Source: Bacillota bacterium
GTDB lineage: Bacteria; Bacillota; Clostridia; Oscillospirales; Acutalibacteraceae
Assembly (NCBI GenBank): GCA_023416955.1
Contig: JAEZGM010000027.1
Span: 6,271 to 70,270 of the forward strand
Reading direction: 5' to 3'
Length of the DNA stretch: 64,000 nucleotides
This document shows positions 32,142-40,679 of this stretch, one piece after another. The translations under genes were made by a program, and so were the position numbers. The notes under the pieces were generated by a model that was not told the origin of the DNA, ran no database searches, and saw only the letters and a program-made list of their open reading frames with translations. Within the stretch, counting starts at the first letter, position 1. Each line of letters begins with the position of its first letter.

Positions 32142-34652
32142 ATGAAGCAACAAGAAAAGCTGAAAGTATATGGTCGAAACGGAGAACCGCTGGGCGCTTT
32201 CCTGCCGGATTGTGCCGGTTTTGAAATTACCTCGATGGAAACGCAGGTACCATGGGAGTACATCTATCAAAACCGCGATATGCTTCTAAAGGTTGACCAG
32301 TTTGGGCCGGTTTATGCGCAGGCGCATCCGCCGGGGGATGTCCTGCTGTTTCAAAGAGAAAACACCCAGCGGGTTTCCAATTGGAACATCTGGATTCAGG
32401 CCGGGGAAGAGGAACCGTTCAACTGTTTTTTTTACCCGGTATCAGGTCCCAATTTATTGGCGAGACCTGACAAGTTTCGCGTAACCTATCGCCCGGAATG
32501 TGTCAGCTACGAGTTGGAATACACTGGATTGCAGGTAACTACAGAATTCTTCGTACCAAAGCATGGCTGCGAGGTGGTTCTGAAATCCAGAGTTCGGAAT
32601 TTGCGGAATGAACCGGTAAATCTTTTTTGTCGGCCTTACCTGATACCCTATGTCAATCAGGCCCAAATTGCGCCATGGGATAAATATGAATGGTATTTAA
32701 AAACAGGTTTGGGAAAAGCGGAGCAGACCTGTTTTTGGAGTCAGCTGATGGATAGTAACGCGGATGCGGCGAAACGCCGGACTGCCGTGCTATGGACGAA
32801 TCGGGATTGCTGCGGTGCAGAAATCAGTTTGGAACGGTTTGTCGGCAGAGGTAGTACAGAAAGACCGCAATGTGCGCTGTCCGGAGATTACAGGTTACAA
32901 AACAGCGGAATTCCGGAGGAGAGACCCGGAAAGTACACCAAGGACAATACGGTTTACGGTTATTCTCCAGTCTGGGCTGCGGAATATGATTGGGAATTGA
33001 AGCCGAATGAGGAAAAGTTATTGACGCAGGTATTAAGCATGCCGCCAACGTCTTCAAACGGATGGTTTGTTGAAGAGGAAGAACTGAAAAAGACGCTTTG
33101 TTATTTTAATGAAAGCAACTATGAGGTAAAAAAGAAAGAGAGGAAAGAACAGTTTACCACCTTATCCCAACGTAACCATATTCAGACGGAAGATGAAATG
33201 CTAAATTATTATGTAAACCATTGGCTGCCGCTACAGATGGACTGGGTTGCTTCCCTGGACCGCGGCTGGCCGACGGGTATGCGAGGAAGCCGTGACAGCG
33301 CGCAGGATTTCACAGCTTTATTGACCCTGAACCCGGAATATTGCCGTTCCACGCTCTTCGCAATGTTAAGCTGTCAACGAACCGACGGATGGTTCCCAAG
33401 ACAATATTCTTCCATGGGACGCACCGGAAAACATGACCTTCGCGGCCATGTAGACGGCGGAGTGTTCTTTATGGAGTTTTTGTGGTCGTATCTTGCCTAT
33501 ACCGGCGATTTTTCCTTGCTGGAAAAGACGGTTCCCTGGCTGGACAAAGAAGAAGAAAGCACCGTGTTGGAACATGCGATAAAAACGATGGATTATTATA
33601 CTTCTGAAGAGAATATAGGAGAACACGGGTTGTGCAAAATCTGGGAAGGCGATTGGTTGGATGCCGTAAACCGGGCAGGGACGAAAGGCAGGGGAGAGTC
33701 GGTACTAGTCACGGAACAGGCGGTTATGGGCTTGTGGTATCTGGAAGATATTTTAAGAAAGCTAAGCCAAAATGCGGACAAAATGGCAGCATGTCAGGAG
33801 TACGCCAACAAGTTTAAAGATGCTTTACTCAAGAATGCCAGAAATCGGAAAGGATGGTTTAACGGAACATTTACTGATCGTGGAGAATGGATTTTCTCCG
33901 ATTGCGATCCGGATGGCGCATGCCGTCCCTACGGTCCTGTCAACTGGTACGCGGTAATTGCCGGAATTGTGCAGGGAAAAGAAGCAAAACAAGTAATGAA
34001 CGTTGCCGAACAACTGTTGGGGCCATACGGTTATCGGCTGTATTATCCGCCGATGGGGGCGCTGCAGCCGGAAAAGCTGAAAAAAATTCAGTGTGTGGGC
34101 CGGGCGGCCAGCGGGGATGCGCCGCCTTTCTTGGGGGAAAACGGCAATGTTTATAATCATGGTTCACAGGGCTTCCTAATTCGCGCGCGGGCGGCCGCGG
34201 GGGATGGTGACGGGGCTTTAGAGGCGTTAAAGTGGCTGCTTCCCTACGACCAGCAGAAGCATCCTACGTCCACTGCGCTGGGCGCTCCCTATGCAATTGT
34301 GAACTGCTGGCAGGAGCTGCCGCTGTTCCCGGGGCGGGCGCTCATGAGTTTTCTTACAGGAAGCGTAGCAATGGCGCAACGGGGGGTATGGGAATGGATC
34401 GTCGGGCTTAAACCGACCCTGGACGGAATCTCTGTCTTTCCCTGTTTGCCGAAAGCGTGGGGGAATGTACGGGCCTGTGCTTATTATCGGGGGAAGCGGC
34501 TTACAGTTTCTATAAAAGACGGTGCGACAAAAGCTTTCGTGAACGGCTATGAAATAGACGCGCGGTGTCAAGATCCATTTACAAACAGAAGCGGCTTCTG
34601 GATTTCTGACAGCTTAATGACGGATGATTCTGTAAAGCTTGATTTTATGTAA
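32142..34652 (+). CDS. GH94-like (GH36-type) sugar phosphorylase
   Basis: This 836-residue cytoplasmic enzyme has an N-terminal beta-sandwich (about 1-300) and an (alpha/alpha)6 barrel. Family landmarks are GMRGSRDSAQDFTALLTL, and WEGDWLDAVNRAG followed by GRGESV (about 501-525), where the last Asp of GDWxD (Asp507) is the catalytic acid in GH94. The phosphate-site region HGSQGF and a late barrel turn are also visible. GH94 enzymes cleave beta-linked disaccharides with phosphate. Here it sits between GH101 and a regulator pair, so an imported host-glycan sugar is a plausible substrate. The ribosome site before ATG 32142 is weak. Its C-terminus ends at TAA in a frame that stays open for 37 codons more. 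Confidence 0.78.
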   Translation: MKQQEKLKVYGRNGEPLGAFLPDCAGFEITSMETQVPWEYIYQNRDMLLKVDQFGPVYAQAHPPGDVLLFQRENTQRVSNWNIWIQAGEEEPFNCFFYPVSGPNLLARPDKFRVTYRPECVSYELEYTGLQVTTEFFVPKHGCEVVLKSRVRNLRNEPVNLFCRPYLIPYVNQAQIAPWDKYEWYLKTGLGKAEQTCFWSQLMDSNADAAKRRTAVLWTNRDCCGAEISLERFVGRGSTERPQCALSGDYRLQNSGIPEERPGKYTKDNTVYGYSPVWAAEYDWELKPNEEKLLTQVLSMPPTSSNGWFVEEEELKKTLCYFNESNYEVKKKERKEQFTTLSQRNHIQTEDEMLNYYVNHWLPLQMDWVASLDRGWPTGMRGSRDSAQDFTALLTLNPEYCRSTLFAMLSCQRTDGWFPRQYSSMGRTGKHDLRGHVDGGVFFMEFLWSYLAYTGDFSLLEKTVPWLDKEEESTVLEHAIKTMDYYTSEENIGEHGLCKIWEGDWLDAVNRAGTKGRGESVLVTEQAVMGLWYLEDILRKLSQNADKMAACQEYANKFKDALLKNARNRKGWFNGTFTDRGEWIFSDCDPDGACRPYGPVNWYAVIAGIVQGKEAKQVMNVAEQLLGPYGYRLYYPPMGALQPEKLKKIQCVGRAASGDAPPFLGENGNVYNHGSQGFLIRARAAAGDGDGALEALKWLLPYDQQKHPTSTALGAPYAIVNCWQELPLFPGRALMSFLTGSVAMAQRGVWEWIVGLKPTLDGISVFPCLPKAWGNVRACAYYRGKRLTVSIKDGATKAFVNGYEIDARCQDPFTNRSGFWISDSLMTDDSVKLDFM

Positions 34653-34763
34653 AAACCCCCTGTTGCCGGGAAAACCATTTCAATCAGAGCCCAACTGATT
34701 TTTGAACAGGATCCCAATAATGGCAAGTGCGGTATCGAATATATTCGGCTGAACATTAAATAG
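34653..34763 (+). pseudogene. In-frame coding-like tail after the phosphorylase stop
   Basis: Directly after the TAA the same frame reads on for 36 residues, including ISIRAQLIFEQDPNNGKCG and ending YIRLNIK before TAG at 34761-34763. This looks like the end of a carbohydrate-binding or beta-sandwich domain, not of a phosphorylase. It may be a leftover of another glycosidase gene lost by deletion. Confidence 0.3.
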
Positions 34764-35058
34764 GATGGCGCCGCCAAGAGTGGAAAATGCAGGGTGCGGC
34801 GCCCGGTGAAAAAGAGCGGCGACGACAGGTCGCAAGAGGTCTGGTTGCTTAAGCAAAATTGTGGAAACTTATATTTTTCACTGCTCCCGATTTTTTTAAC
34901 ATGGCAAAAAATATATTATAATATTATATTAGCTTTTAAGATCTATTGTATATTTGTTATACTAAAATTAGTGTTGTTGCGCTCGGAACTGTCCTGTATA
35001 GAAAGATTTGCTTCTTTATAATTGTGGAATAGAATGCGAATAATCAGAGGATAAAGAA
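34764..35058. other. AT-rich leader before the YesM-like kinase
   Basis: There is no supportable gene here. The stretch 34890-34960 is very AT-rich (ATATATTATAATATTATATTAG) and probably holds the promoter for the kinase gene, but several -10 boxes overlap, and I cannot fix one. Confidence 0.4.
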
Positions 35059-36822
35059 ATGAAAAAATTAACAATGATAAGACTGTTTTCGCTGATGTTT
35101 ATAGCTTTGATTATCGCGCCCTTCATTATCATAACCATTGTTTTGAATTGCCAATATTCCAATCTCATCATGAATTATGAGATTGAGGCTTTGGAAGAAG
35201 AAATAACAGAGGTCAGTAAAAACCTCGAGGAACAAATCAGCAGTGCAATTTATCTGGGGGCAGGATTGACGGTTACGAATAAAAGCAAGATTTTGCAATA
35301 TGTTGCTGAGTACCTGAAATCAGAAGATTCAGGAGAAAAATATGATTTGAATCTTGAAATCAATGAGATGATTAATTATTTAGTCAGCAACAATAGAAAC
35401 CATATCACATCTATTAATTTCTACAAATCACCGCATTCCTATTATGAATACGGCACCATTTATCATGCAAGTGAGCAGATTGACTCTGGCTGGTATGACG
35501 CCACATTAAAAATGAATGGGAAGCCGTATGTCATCAATCCGGTCTTAGGGGACAAAACATACTCTGATTACTTGTCTGTTGGGTTTAAAGTCAATGAAGA
35601 AAATAATTATGGAATTCAAGTCATTCTGGTAACAATAAAAACGAATATTTTTCAGGATATGTACAGCAATTACCGAAATGACCCCTATAAACAAATCTGT
35701 ATTTTTGGCGACCATCACCATCCTGTTTTTTCCTGTGGAATGGACAAGGCTTCCTTTGACAGCATAGCAGCTGTGAAAGAGAATGAGAAAATACTTGGCA
35801 TGATGATTAACAACCAGTCAAAGTATGTAATTTCCAAGCCCATACTGAAAGCTTCCTGGGATGTTGTAACAATCGTCGACTACAGCGGAATGACAAAACC
35901 TGTAAGAGACATGACTATAAAATGTCTGATGTTCGTTTGTCTGTGTATTGTACTCTTTTCCTTTTTTGCTTACATATTTTTCAAGCGAATTATGATTCCA
36001 ATCAGCAAGGTTGCTAATCACATGAATTTTATCCAGAATGGGAATTTGGTAGAAATGCCGCAGTGTAAAGGCAACTATGAAATGCAGGAATTGATTAACA
36101 GCTTTAATATCATGATTTGTGAACTCAGAAGTTCCATGGAGGAACGTGAAAGACAACAGAAAGAAAAGTCCTATATGGAAATTAAGGTATTGCAATCGCA
36201 AATTATGCCGCATTTTGTCATCAACACGCTGAATTCAATTAAGCTTTTGGCAGTGATTAATCACCAGGATAATATTGCCAAGATGTCCGGTGCGTTTATG
36301 AAGCTGCTGGACGCTACATTAAGCAGAACAGGGGATTTCGTTACAATACAGGAAGAATTGGACAATATCGAGAACTATATTTATATTATGAAATTTCGGT
36401 ATGGCGATAACTTCCAATATGAGATTATTGCCGATGAGCAGGTTCGCGTCAGCAAAATTTTACGTTTGCTGCTTCAGCCGGTTGTTGAAAATTCAATTAT
36501 ACATGCATTTAGAGAAATGACTGAAGAAGGGCACCTTATTATTTCCATCATACGCGCTCAAGGTACGATCATAATTTCAGTTAAAGACAATGGAGCGGGG
36601 ATGACGGAAGAGCAGGTTTCAAATTTATTGTCCAATAAAATGGAAGATAATAAAAGATATAGTCACATTGGGATCAATAATGTAAATCAAAGGATAAAAT
36701 TGCATTACGGGGAAGAATATGGAATTTCCATTTATAGCAGTTTGGGTAGTGGAACGGAAGTCGTGATTGTATATCCGTTTGAAAAGGAGGGAAATGACTT
36801 TGGCGAAGATATTGATCGTTGA
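35059..36822 (+). CDS. YesM-family sensor histidine kinase
   Basis: This 587-residue kinase starts with a membrane helix (about 8-33), has an extracellular sensor of about 250 residues and a second helix at about 291-313. A HAMP region follows (ISKVANHMNFIQNGN). The His_kinase domain has the phospho-acceptor His385 in SQIMPHFVINTLNSI, a YesM signature, and the HATPase region shows LLLQPVVENSIIHAF and KDNGAGMTEEQ. It overlaps the response-regulator gene by 29 bases. YesM/YesN pairs typically sense extracellular sugars and switch on adjacent ABC transporter and glycosidase genes, so control of the GH101 locus is likely. That control is inferred from adjacency. Confidence 0.87.
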   Translation: MKKLTMIRLFSLMFIALIIAPFIIITIVLNCQYSNLIMNYEIEALEEEITEVSKNLEEQISSAIYLGAGLTVTNKSKILQYVAEYLKSEDSGEKYDLNLEINEMINYLVSNNRNHITSINFYKSPHSYYEYGTIYHASEQIDSGWYDATLKMNGKPYVINPVLGDKTYSDYLSVGFKVNEENNYGIQVILVTIKTNIFQDMYSNYRNDPYKQICIFGDHHHPVFSCGMDKASFDSIAAVKENEKILGMMINNQSKYVISKPILKASWDVVTIVDYSGMTKPVRDMTIKCLMFVCLCIVLFSFFAYIFFKRIMIPISKVANHMNFIQNGNLVEMPQCKGNYEMQELINSFNIMICELRSSMEERERQQKEKSYMEIKVLQSQIMPHFVINTLNSIKLLAVINHQDNIAKMSGAFMKLLDATLSRTGDFVTIQEELDNIENYIYIMKFRYGDNFQYEIIADEQVRVSKILRLLLQPVVENSIIHAFREMTEEGHLIISIIRAQGTIIISVKDNGAGMTEEQVSNLLSNKMEDNKRYSHIGINNVNQRIKLHYGEEYGISIYSSLGSGTEVVIVYPFEKEGNDFGEDIDR

Positions 36823-38371
36823 TGATGAACCGATTGTGCGGATCGGTCTTAAAGCACTGGGAGATTGGGAAAGCGAAGGTTTTTACTTTAATTTCGAAGC
36901 GGCAAATGGGAAATCGGCCCTTACTGTTCTGGAAGCGCACAGGGACATTGGCATTATCATAACGGATATTGATATGCCCGTTATGGATGGGCTGGAACTG
37001 ATAAAGCAGGTGAAAACGAAATTTCCCAACGTTATGATTCTGGTCTTGAGTGCTTACAGTGACTATGAATTGGTCAGAAAGTCTTTCAAGAACGGTGTTT
37101 TTGATTACATCGTAAAAGCAGATATGGTATATGAAAAAATATTGGAACAACTGAGAAGTACAGAAAAAGCGCTCGCAAAACAGAATGAACGAATACAGCT
37201 TATTGAAGAATTGAAGTCACAGGAGACGGAGGTGGAAAAGTATCATTTTAAAGAGGCTCTGTTAACCGGTAGTCCCTTATATCCGTTGTCGCTGGGATCC
37301 TATCTTGTAATTTCCCTTTTCATTGACAATATGAAAGATTTGGAGGACAGTAAATCGTCAGACAAGGACTTCTGCAGTAAGGTGCTGAATATCATAAAAA
37401 TTACAGTGGATAGGCACGATTGCGTGGGCTGTATTGATTTGTCTAAATCTCAATATGTTCTTATTTTCAAGAATACGAAAAAACTGACTCCGAATAAATT
37501 TTACGAATGCATCGATGGTGTTGTCAAAAAATTAAGGTTGTCCCTTGGAAATTACATGAATATCTTTTTAACAGCCGGAATGAGTTCCATGTTCAGTACG
37601 CAGGAACAGCTGGCGGACAGCTACCAGCATGCGGTCAGCGCCGCGAATCTCCGCTTTTTTTATGGAAAGGGAAAGACATATACGGAGAATGACTTGGTAC
37701 TCACGCATAAGATTCCCCATACCGCAATACCAGATATTACAGGACTCTCAGGCTTACTTGATTCTCACGATTATGATGGTGCCCAGAAAGAAGTGGAAAA
37801 ACTCCTGATTCTCCCTGCAGATGGGCCCGCATTCCAGGCAGAAGAAATCATCATGCATTACCGCAACATATTGAATTCCTTTTATGGCAGATTGGGCAAT
37901 AGGCTCGATATGGAAGAGTCGTTCGGCAAGATCGAAGATTTATATCAAACGATGATAGAATTTGAGACGCTGCCGGAATTAAATGCCTGGTTAACAGATA
38001 AAATAAACGAATTACTCGTTTATATGGGACAAAGGGCCGGATATCAGATCAATGACTTTATTTTGAAGGCCAAAGAGTATATCGGAAAAAATTATGCGAA
38101 TCCAGCGATAAATGTGGAGATGGTAAGCTGTTTTGTGTCCGTCTCGCCAAGCTATTTCAGTACGATTTTCGCAAGACAGATCGGAAAAAATTTTCATGAA
38201 TATCTGGCTTTTGTCCGGATCAGCAAGGCTAAGGAACTGATAAAAAACACATGTTTAAAGGATTATGAAATTGCTCAAGAAATTGGTATTGCAAATTCTG
38301 AGACTTTTAGCAGATTGTTTAAAAAGATGGTCGGAATCAGTTCCAGGGAGTATAGAAAGAAGTTCTGTTAA
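36794..38371 (+). CDS. YesN-family response regulator with AraC output
   Basis: This 525-residue regulator has a receiver domain (KILIVDDEPIVRIGL) with phospho-acceptor Asp58 in IIITDIDMPVMDG and Lys in DYIVKADM. A long helical middle of about 250 residues follows. The C-terminal AraC DNA-binding domain has two helix-turn-helices: VEMVSCFVSVSPSYFSTIF and IANSETFSRLFKKMVGIS. The ribosome site AAGGAGG is at 36784-36790. ATG 36794 is only three bases away, so TTG 36800, nine bases away, may be the true start; they differ by two residues. Likely targets are the GH101 and transporter promoters, from context only. Confidence 0.87.
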   Translation: MTLAKILIVDDEPIVRIGLKALGDWESEGFYFNFEAANGKSALTVLEAHRDIGIIITDIDMPVMDGLELIKQVKTKFPNVMILVLSAYSDYELVRKSFKNGVFDYIVKADMVYEKILEQLRSTEKALAKQNERIQLIEELKSQETEVEKYHFKEALLTGSPLYPLSLGSYLVISLFIDNMKDLEDSKSSDKDFCSKVLNIIKITVDRHDCVGCIDLSKSQYVLIFKNTKKLTPNKFYECIDGVVKKLRLSLGNYMNIFLTAGMSSMFSTQEQLADSYQHAVSAANLRFFYGKGKTYTENDLVLTHKIPHTAIPDITGLSGLLDSHDYDGAQKEVEKLLILPADGPAFQAEEIIMHYRNILNSFYGRLGNRLDMEESFGKIEDLYQTMIEFETLPELNAWLTDKINELLVYMGQRAGYQINDFILKAKEYIGKNYANPAINVEMVSCFVSVSPSYFSTIFARQIGKNFHEYLAFVRISKAKELIKNTCLKDYEIAQEIGIANSETFSRLFKKMVGISSREYRKKFC

Positions 38372-38536
38372 TTCCCGGTATGCTGGCCATATTTCCTTTA
38401 CCAACAACTGATTCTGATTCTTTACACCAGTAAAGCTGCTTTTTTGAAACTGTTCACATCTACGCCTGACAATTTACCCAGCGCCACCAGGAATTCTATA
38501 TCACTTTATTGTAGGAAATTTCAGAATTTCTGGCTA
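38372..38536. other. Gap without a recognisable gene
   Basis: I see no gene or strong signal between the YesN-like stop and the end of the minus-strand fusion gene. A short inverted piece GAAATTTCAGAATTTC is at about 38516-38531. Confidence 0.4.
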
Positions 38537-38818
38537 TTAAACCCGTGCTTTCTTTTTGAAACTGGTAGCTATGAAAATAAAAAAGCGCCCAAAACCACTA
38601 CTGTGTTTCGGACGCTCTGGGTGATGTTTATTTTGCCACATTTTGAACCGATACTGGGAAGGTGTCATTCCGACCTTCTCTTTGAATATCTTTGCAAAAC
38701 TCCCGCTGAAATCCGCGCCGCATTGCACCCTGATCCGCCCTGCGACCACATGGTATGTGACAGCCCTTGTGGACACACCCCACTTGGTTGCCGCTTCTTT
38801 GATCGTCATGGAATCCAT
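38537..38818 (-). pseudogene. Fused remnant: excisionase-like HTH joined to AraC tail
   Basis: The frame starts at ATG 38818 with GGAGG six bases upstream. Residues 1-29 (MTIKEAATKWGVSTRAVTYH) are a MerR/excisionase-like helix-turn-helix. From about residue 36 the sequence becomes FSGSFAKIFKEKVGMTPSQY, the last helix of an AraC-type domain. The join removes the middle of both. The frame then runs through a terminator hairpin (38574-38616), giving residues with no protein logic (HPERPKHSSGFGRFFIF). So the original stop has been lost. The N-terminal HTH could still bind DNA, but I judge the gene non-functional. Confidence 0.5.
38574..38616 (-). terminator. Minus-strand terminator inside the fused remnant
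   Basis: Read on the minus strand, AGCGTCCGAAAC pairs with GGTTTTGGGCGCT and is followed by TTTTTTATTTT. It lies within the open frame of the fusion, so it belonged to an older, shorter gene. Confidence 0.7.
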
Positions 38819-38954
38819 AAATCCGCCTCCGCTGTGAAGTATCCTTATTTATATTATAATACTTCATATAGATGGAGAATATAAGTTTACATCCATATTA
38901 AGCAGGAAGGGAAGCAGTTTCATGCAAACGCCACCGAAAACATGCGAGAGGTAC

Positions 38955-38981
38955 TTGACAACCGACATTAATAAATATAAC
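38955..38981 (+). promoter_or_regulatory. Promoter of the DUF4395 gene
   Basis: TTGACA at 38955-38960 and TATAAC at 38976-38981, with a short 15-base spacer. It is 40 bases before the start. Confidence 0.45.
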
Positions 38982-39021
38982 ATATATGAAAAGTATATTA
39001 TTAATGAAAGAGGGGGTTTTT

Positions 39022-39507
39022 ATGGCGATTGATTTTTCATGCCCGATTTCGGGGGAGCAGCGCGACAATACCACGGTTCGGGTAGTCGCGGGGCTTGTTT
39101 TCGTCATTGCAGGCGTTGCTTTGTTGACGGCATTACGGTTCTCGGTGCGGGTAGCTGCCGTTATCACAGGGGCAGTGGCAATTGACTTTATCATCCGTGC
39201 GTTTGTCAAGCCGAAGTACAGTCCGTTGGCCACGCTGGCAAGAGGCATCGTTTCAGGATTAAACCTTCCGAAGAAAATGGTCGACAACGCGCCGAAGGTA
39301 TTTGCAGCAAGAATCGGTGTTGTTTTTTCCGTAGTTTCCGCCGTGCTCTTTGCAGGGGGATTCCGATACGCGGGCAGCGCGGTTTTAACCATTCTGTTGT
39401 TGTGCGCCGCATTGGAATCTTTTTTCAGCTTCTGCCTGGGGTGCTGGATGTACTCATTACTGCCGAAAAACTTGGGAAATGTACTGTCGCGTCAGTTTGT
39501 GAAATAA
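39022..39507 (+). CDS. DUF4395 family membrane protein
   Basis: This 161-residue protein begins MAIDFSCPISGEQRDNTTVR. The early Cys-Pro and the later VRVVAGLVFVIAG helix match DUF4395. Four membrane helices are predicted. A second Cys-rich turn, FFSFCLGCWMYSLL, near the C-terminus is typical of the family and could carry a redox or thiol role. The start is ATG 39022, with GAGGGGG eight bases upstream. It is a single-gene unit with its own promoter (38955-38981) and terminator (39528-39560). Function is not established. Confidence 0.85.
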   Translation: MAIDFSCPISGEQRDNTTVRVVAGLVFVIAGVALLTALRFSVRVAAVITGAVAIDFIIRAFVKPKYSPLATLARGIVSGLNLPKKMVDNAPKVFAARIGVVFSVVSAVLFAGGFRYAGSAVLTILLLCAALESFFSFCLGCWMYSLLPKNLGNVLSRQFVK

Positions 39508-39527
39508 CGGAAATCTGATTGTAAAAT

Positions 39528-39560
39528 AAGAGGGATATTCTCACGAGGAATATCCCTCTT
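39528..39560 (+). terminator. Terminator of the DUF4395 gene
   Basis: AAGAGGGATATTC at 39528-39540 is exactly inverted at 39548-39560 with a 7-base loop. The rest of the gap to 39897 holds only a small stem near 39571-39593 and no gene. Confidence 0.75.
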
Positions 39561-39897
39561 ATAACCTTATATCGCAATGGCTGCCATAGCGATAGTCAGT
39601 AGGAGAAAGCGTATTAAATTTTCCGGGCTATAGCAAGCAGGTACAGGGGGAAGCAAGAAAAGCATAGTGGTAAAAATAAATATTATTAAGATTTCAAAAG
39701 GGCTTGGAAGTGCTTGTTGATGCCTTTTCTGTGCGCCTGGGTTTACCCATAAAATATAAATGTTTCCGTCGCCTTAGCTGCTGTATTCCTGATTCAAAGG
39801 AAAAGAAAGCGAAAACGGCAAGACATTTAATGCCTAAAAACCATCCAAGCCGGGGATAATGGACAGAACGTGGCGACTGGTTGAAATGATAGCATTC

Positions 39898-40560
39898 TTA
39901 TTGATGCATAGAATCAACCGCCAGAATACGGTCGATATCCAGACTGACCAGAGAAACGGCATTCAGGTCTGCTTGTGCGTTATGCTGTGCGGTTCCCACC
40001 GCAAGTGCGTACATTCCGCCGGCTTTCGCCGCCTGAATACCCGCGTCTGCGTCCTCCACCACCAAACACTCTTCTGGCTTTACTCCCAGCTTTTCCGCGG
40101 CAACAAGGAAAACCTGCGGATCCGGCTTGGAGCGTGTGATGTCAAGGCCGCAGCTTATTTTGTCAATGTAATCGCTCAATCCGGTTCGGCTTAAAATTTC
40201 CGGCGTATTCTTGCTTGCGGACCCAACGCCTATCCGTATGGAACGACTGCGCAGTTCCATCAGAACTTCCATCACACCGGGCAGAATGCTTTGAGGCGTA
40301 AGGGTCTTCAGAAGCGACAGATAATATCCGTTCTTGCGCTCCGCCAGTTCCTGCTTTTCCCGCTCCGTATAGTGCCGCTCCGATTTTTCCAGAACCACCT
40401 CAAGCGACGCCATGCGGCTTACTCCGCGCTGACGCAGGTTGTCTTTTCTGGTAAATCCGGTAATGCCAAGCTCTGATGCTAATTTTCTCCACGCTTCATA
40501 ATGCATATCGTCTGTTGAAACGAGGACTCCGTCCAAATCAAAGATTACTGCTTTAATCAC
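39898..40560 (-). CDS. pgmB: Beta-phosphoglucomutase
   Basis: It converts beta-glucose 1-phosphate to glucose 6-phosphate. The HAD motif is FDLDGVLVSTDDMH with nucleophile Asp8 and acid/base Asp10; RSKPDPQVFLVAAEKLGV supplies the conserved Lys; ECLVVEDADAGIQAAKAG holds the Mg-binding acidic pair. The cap residues LRQRGVSRMASLE are those that recognise the sugar phosphate. I chose GTG 40560, giving 220 residues, because GGGGGAA lies eight bases upstream; a TTG at 40584 would add eight residues with no good site. It is divergent from the LacI regulator and completes the pathway of the GH65 phosphorylases, which yield beta-glucose 1-phosphate. Confidence 0.9.
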   Translation of the reverse strand: MIKAVIFDLDGVLVSTDDMHYEAWRKLASELGITGFTRKDNLRQRGVSRMASLEVVLEKSERHYTEREKQELAERKNGYYLSLLKTLTPQSILPGVMEVLMELRSRSIRIGVGSASKNTPEILSRTGLSDYIDKISCGLDITRSKPDPQVFLVAAEKLGVKPEECLVVEDADAGIQAAKAGGMYALAVGTAQHNAQADLNAVSLVSLDIDRILAVDSMHQ

Positions 40561-40607
40561 TCTATTTTCCCCCGAATGTATCAATCCTTTATGGTTGCAA
40601 ATTGTAT

Positions 40608-40662
40608 TTGCTTTTACGATTGAATATAGTATAATGATTTTATATTCAGTAAGTTTAACGTT
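40608..40662 (+). promoter_or_regulatory. LacI-gene promoter with self-operator
   Basis: TTGCTT at 40608-40613, a 16-base spacer and TATAAT at 40630-40635. Just downstream, AAGTTTAACGTT at 40651-40662 repeats the operator at 49536-49555 in front of the GH65 operon. This arrangement points to autorepression. Confidence 0.65.
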
Positions 40663-40679
40663 CCAGTAGGAGGCTTCAC

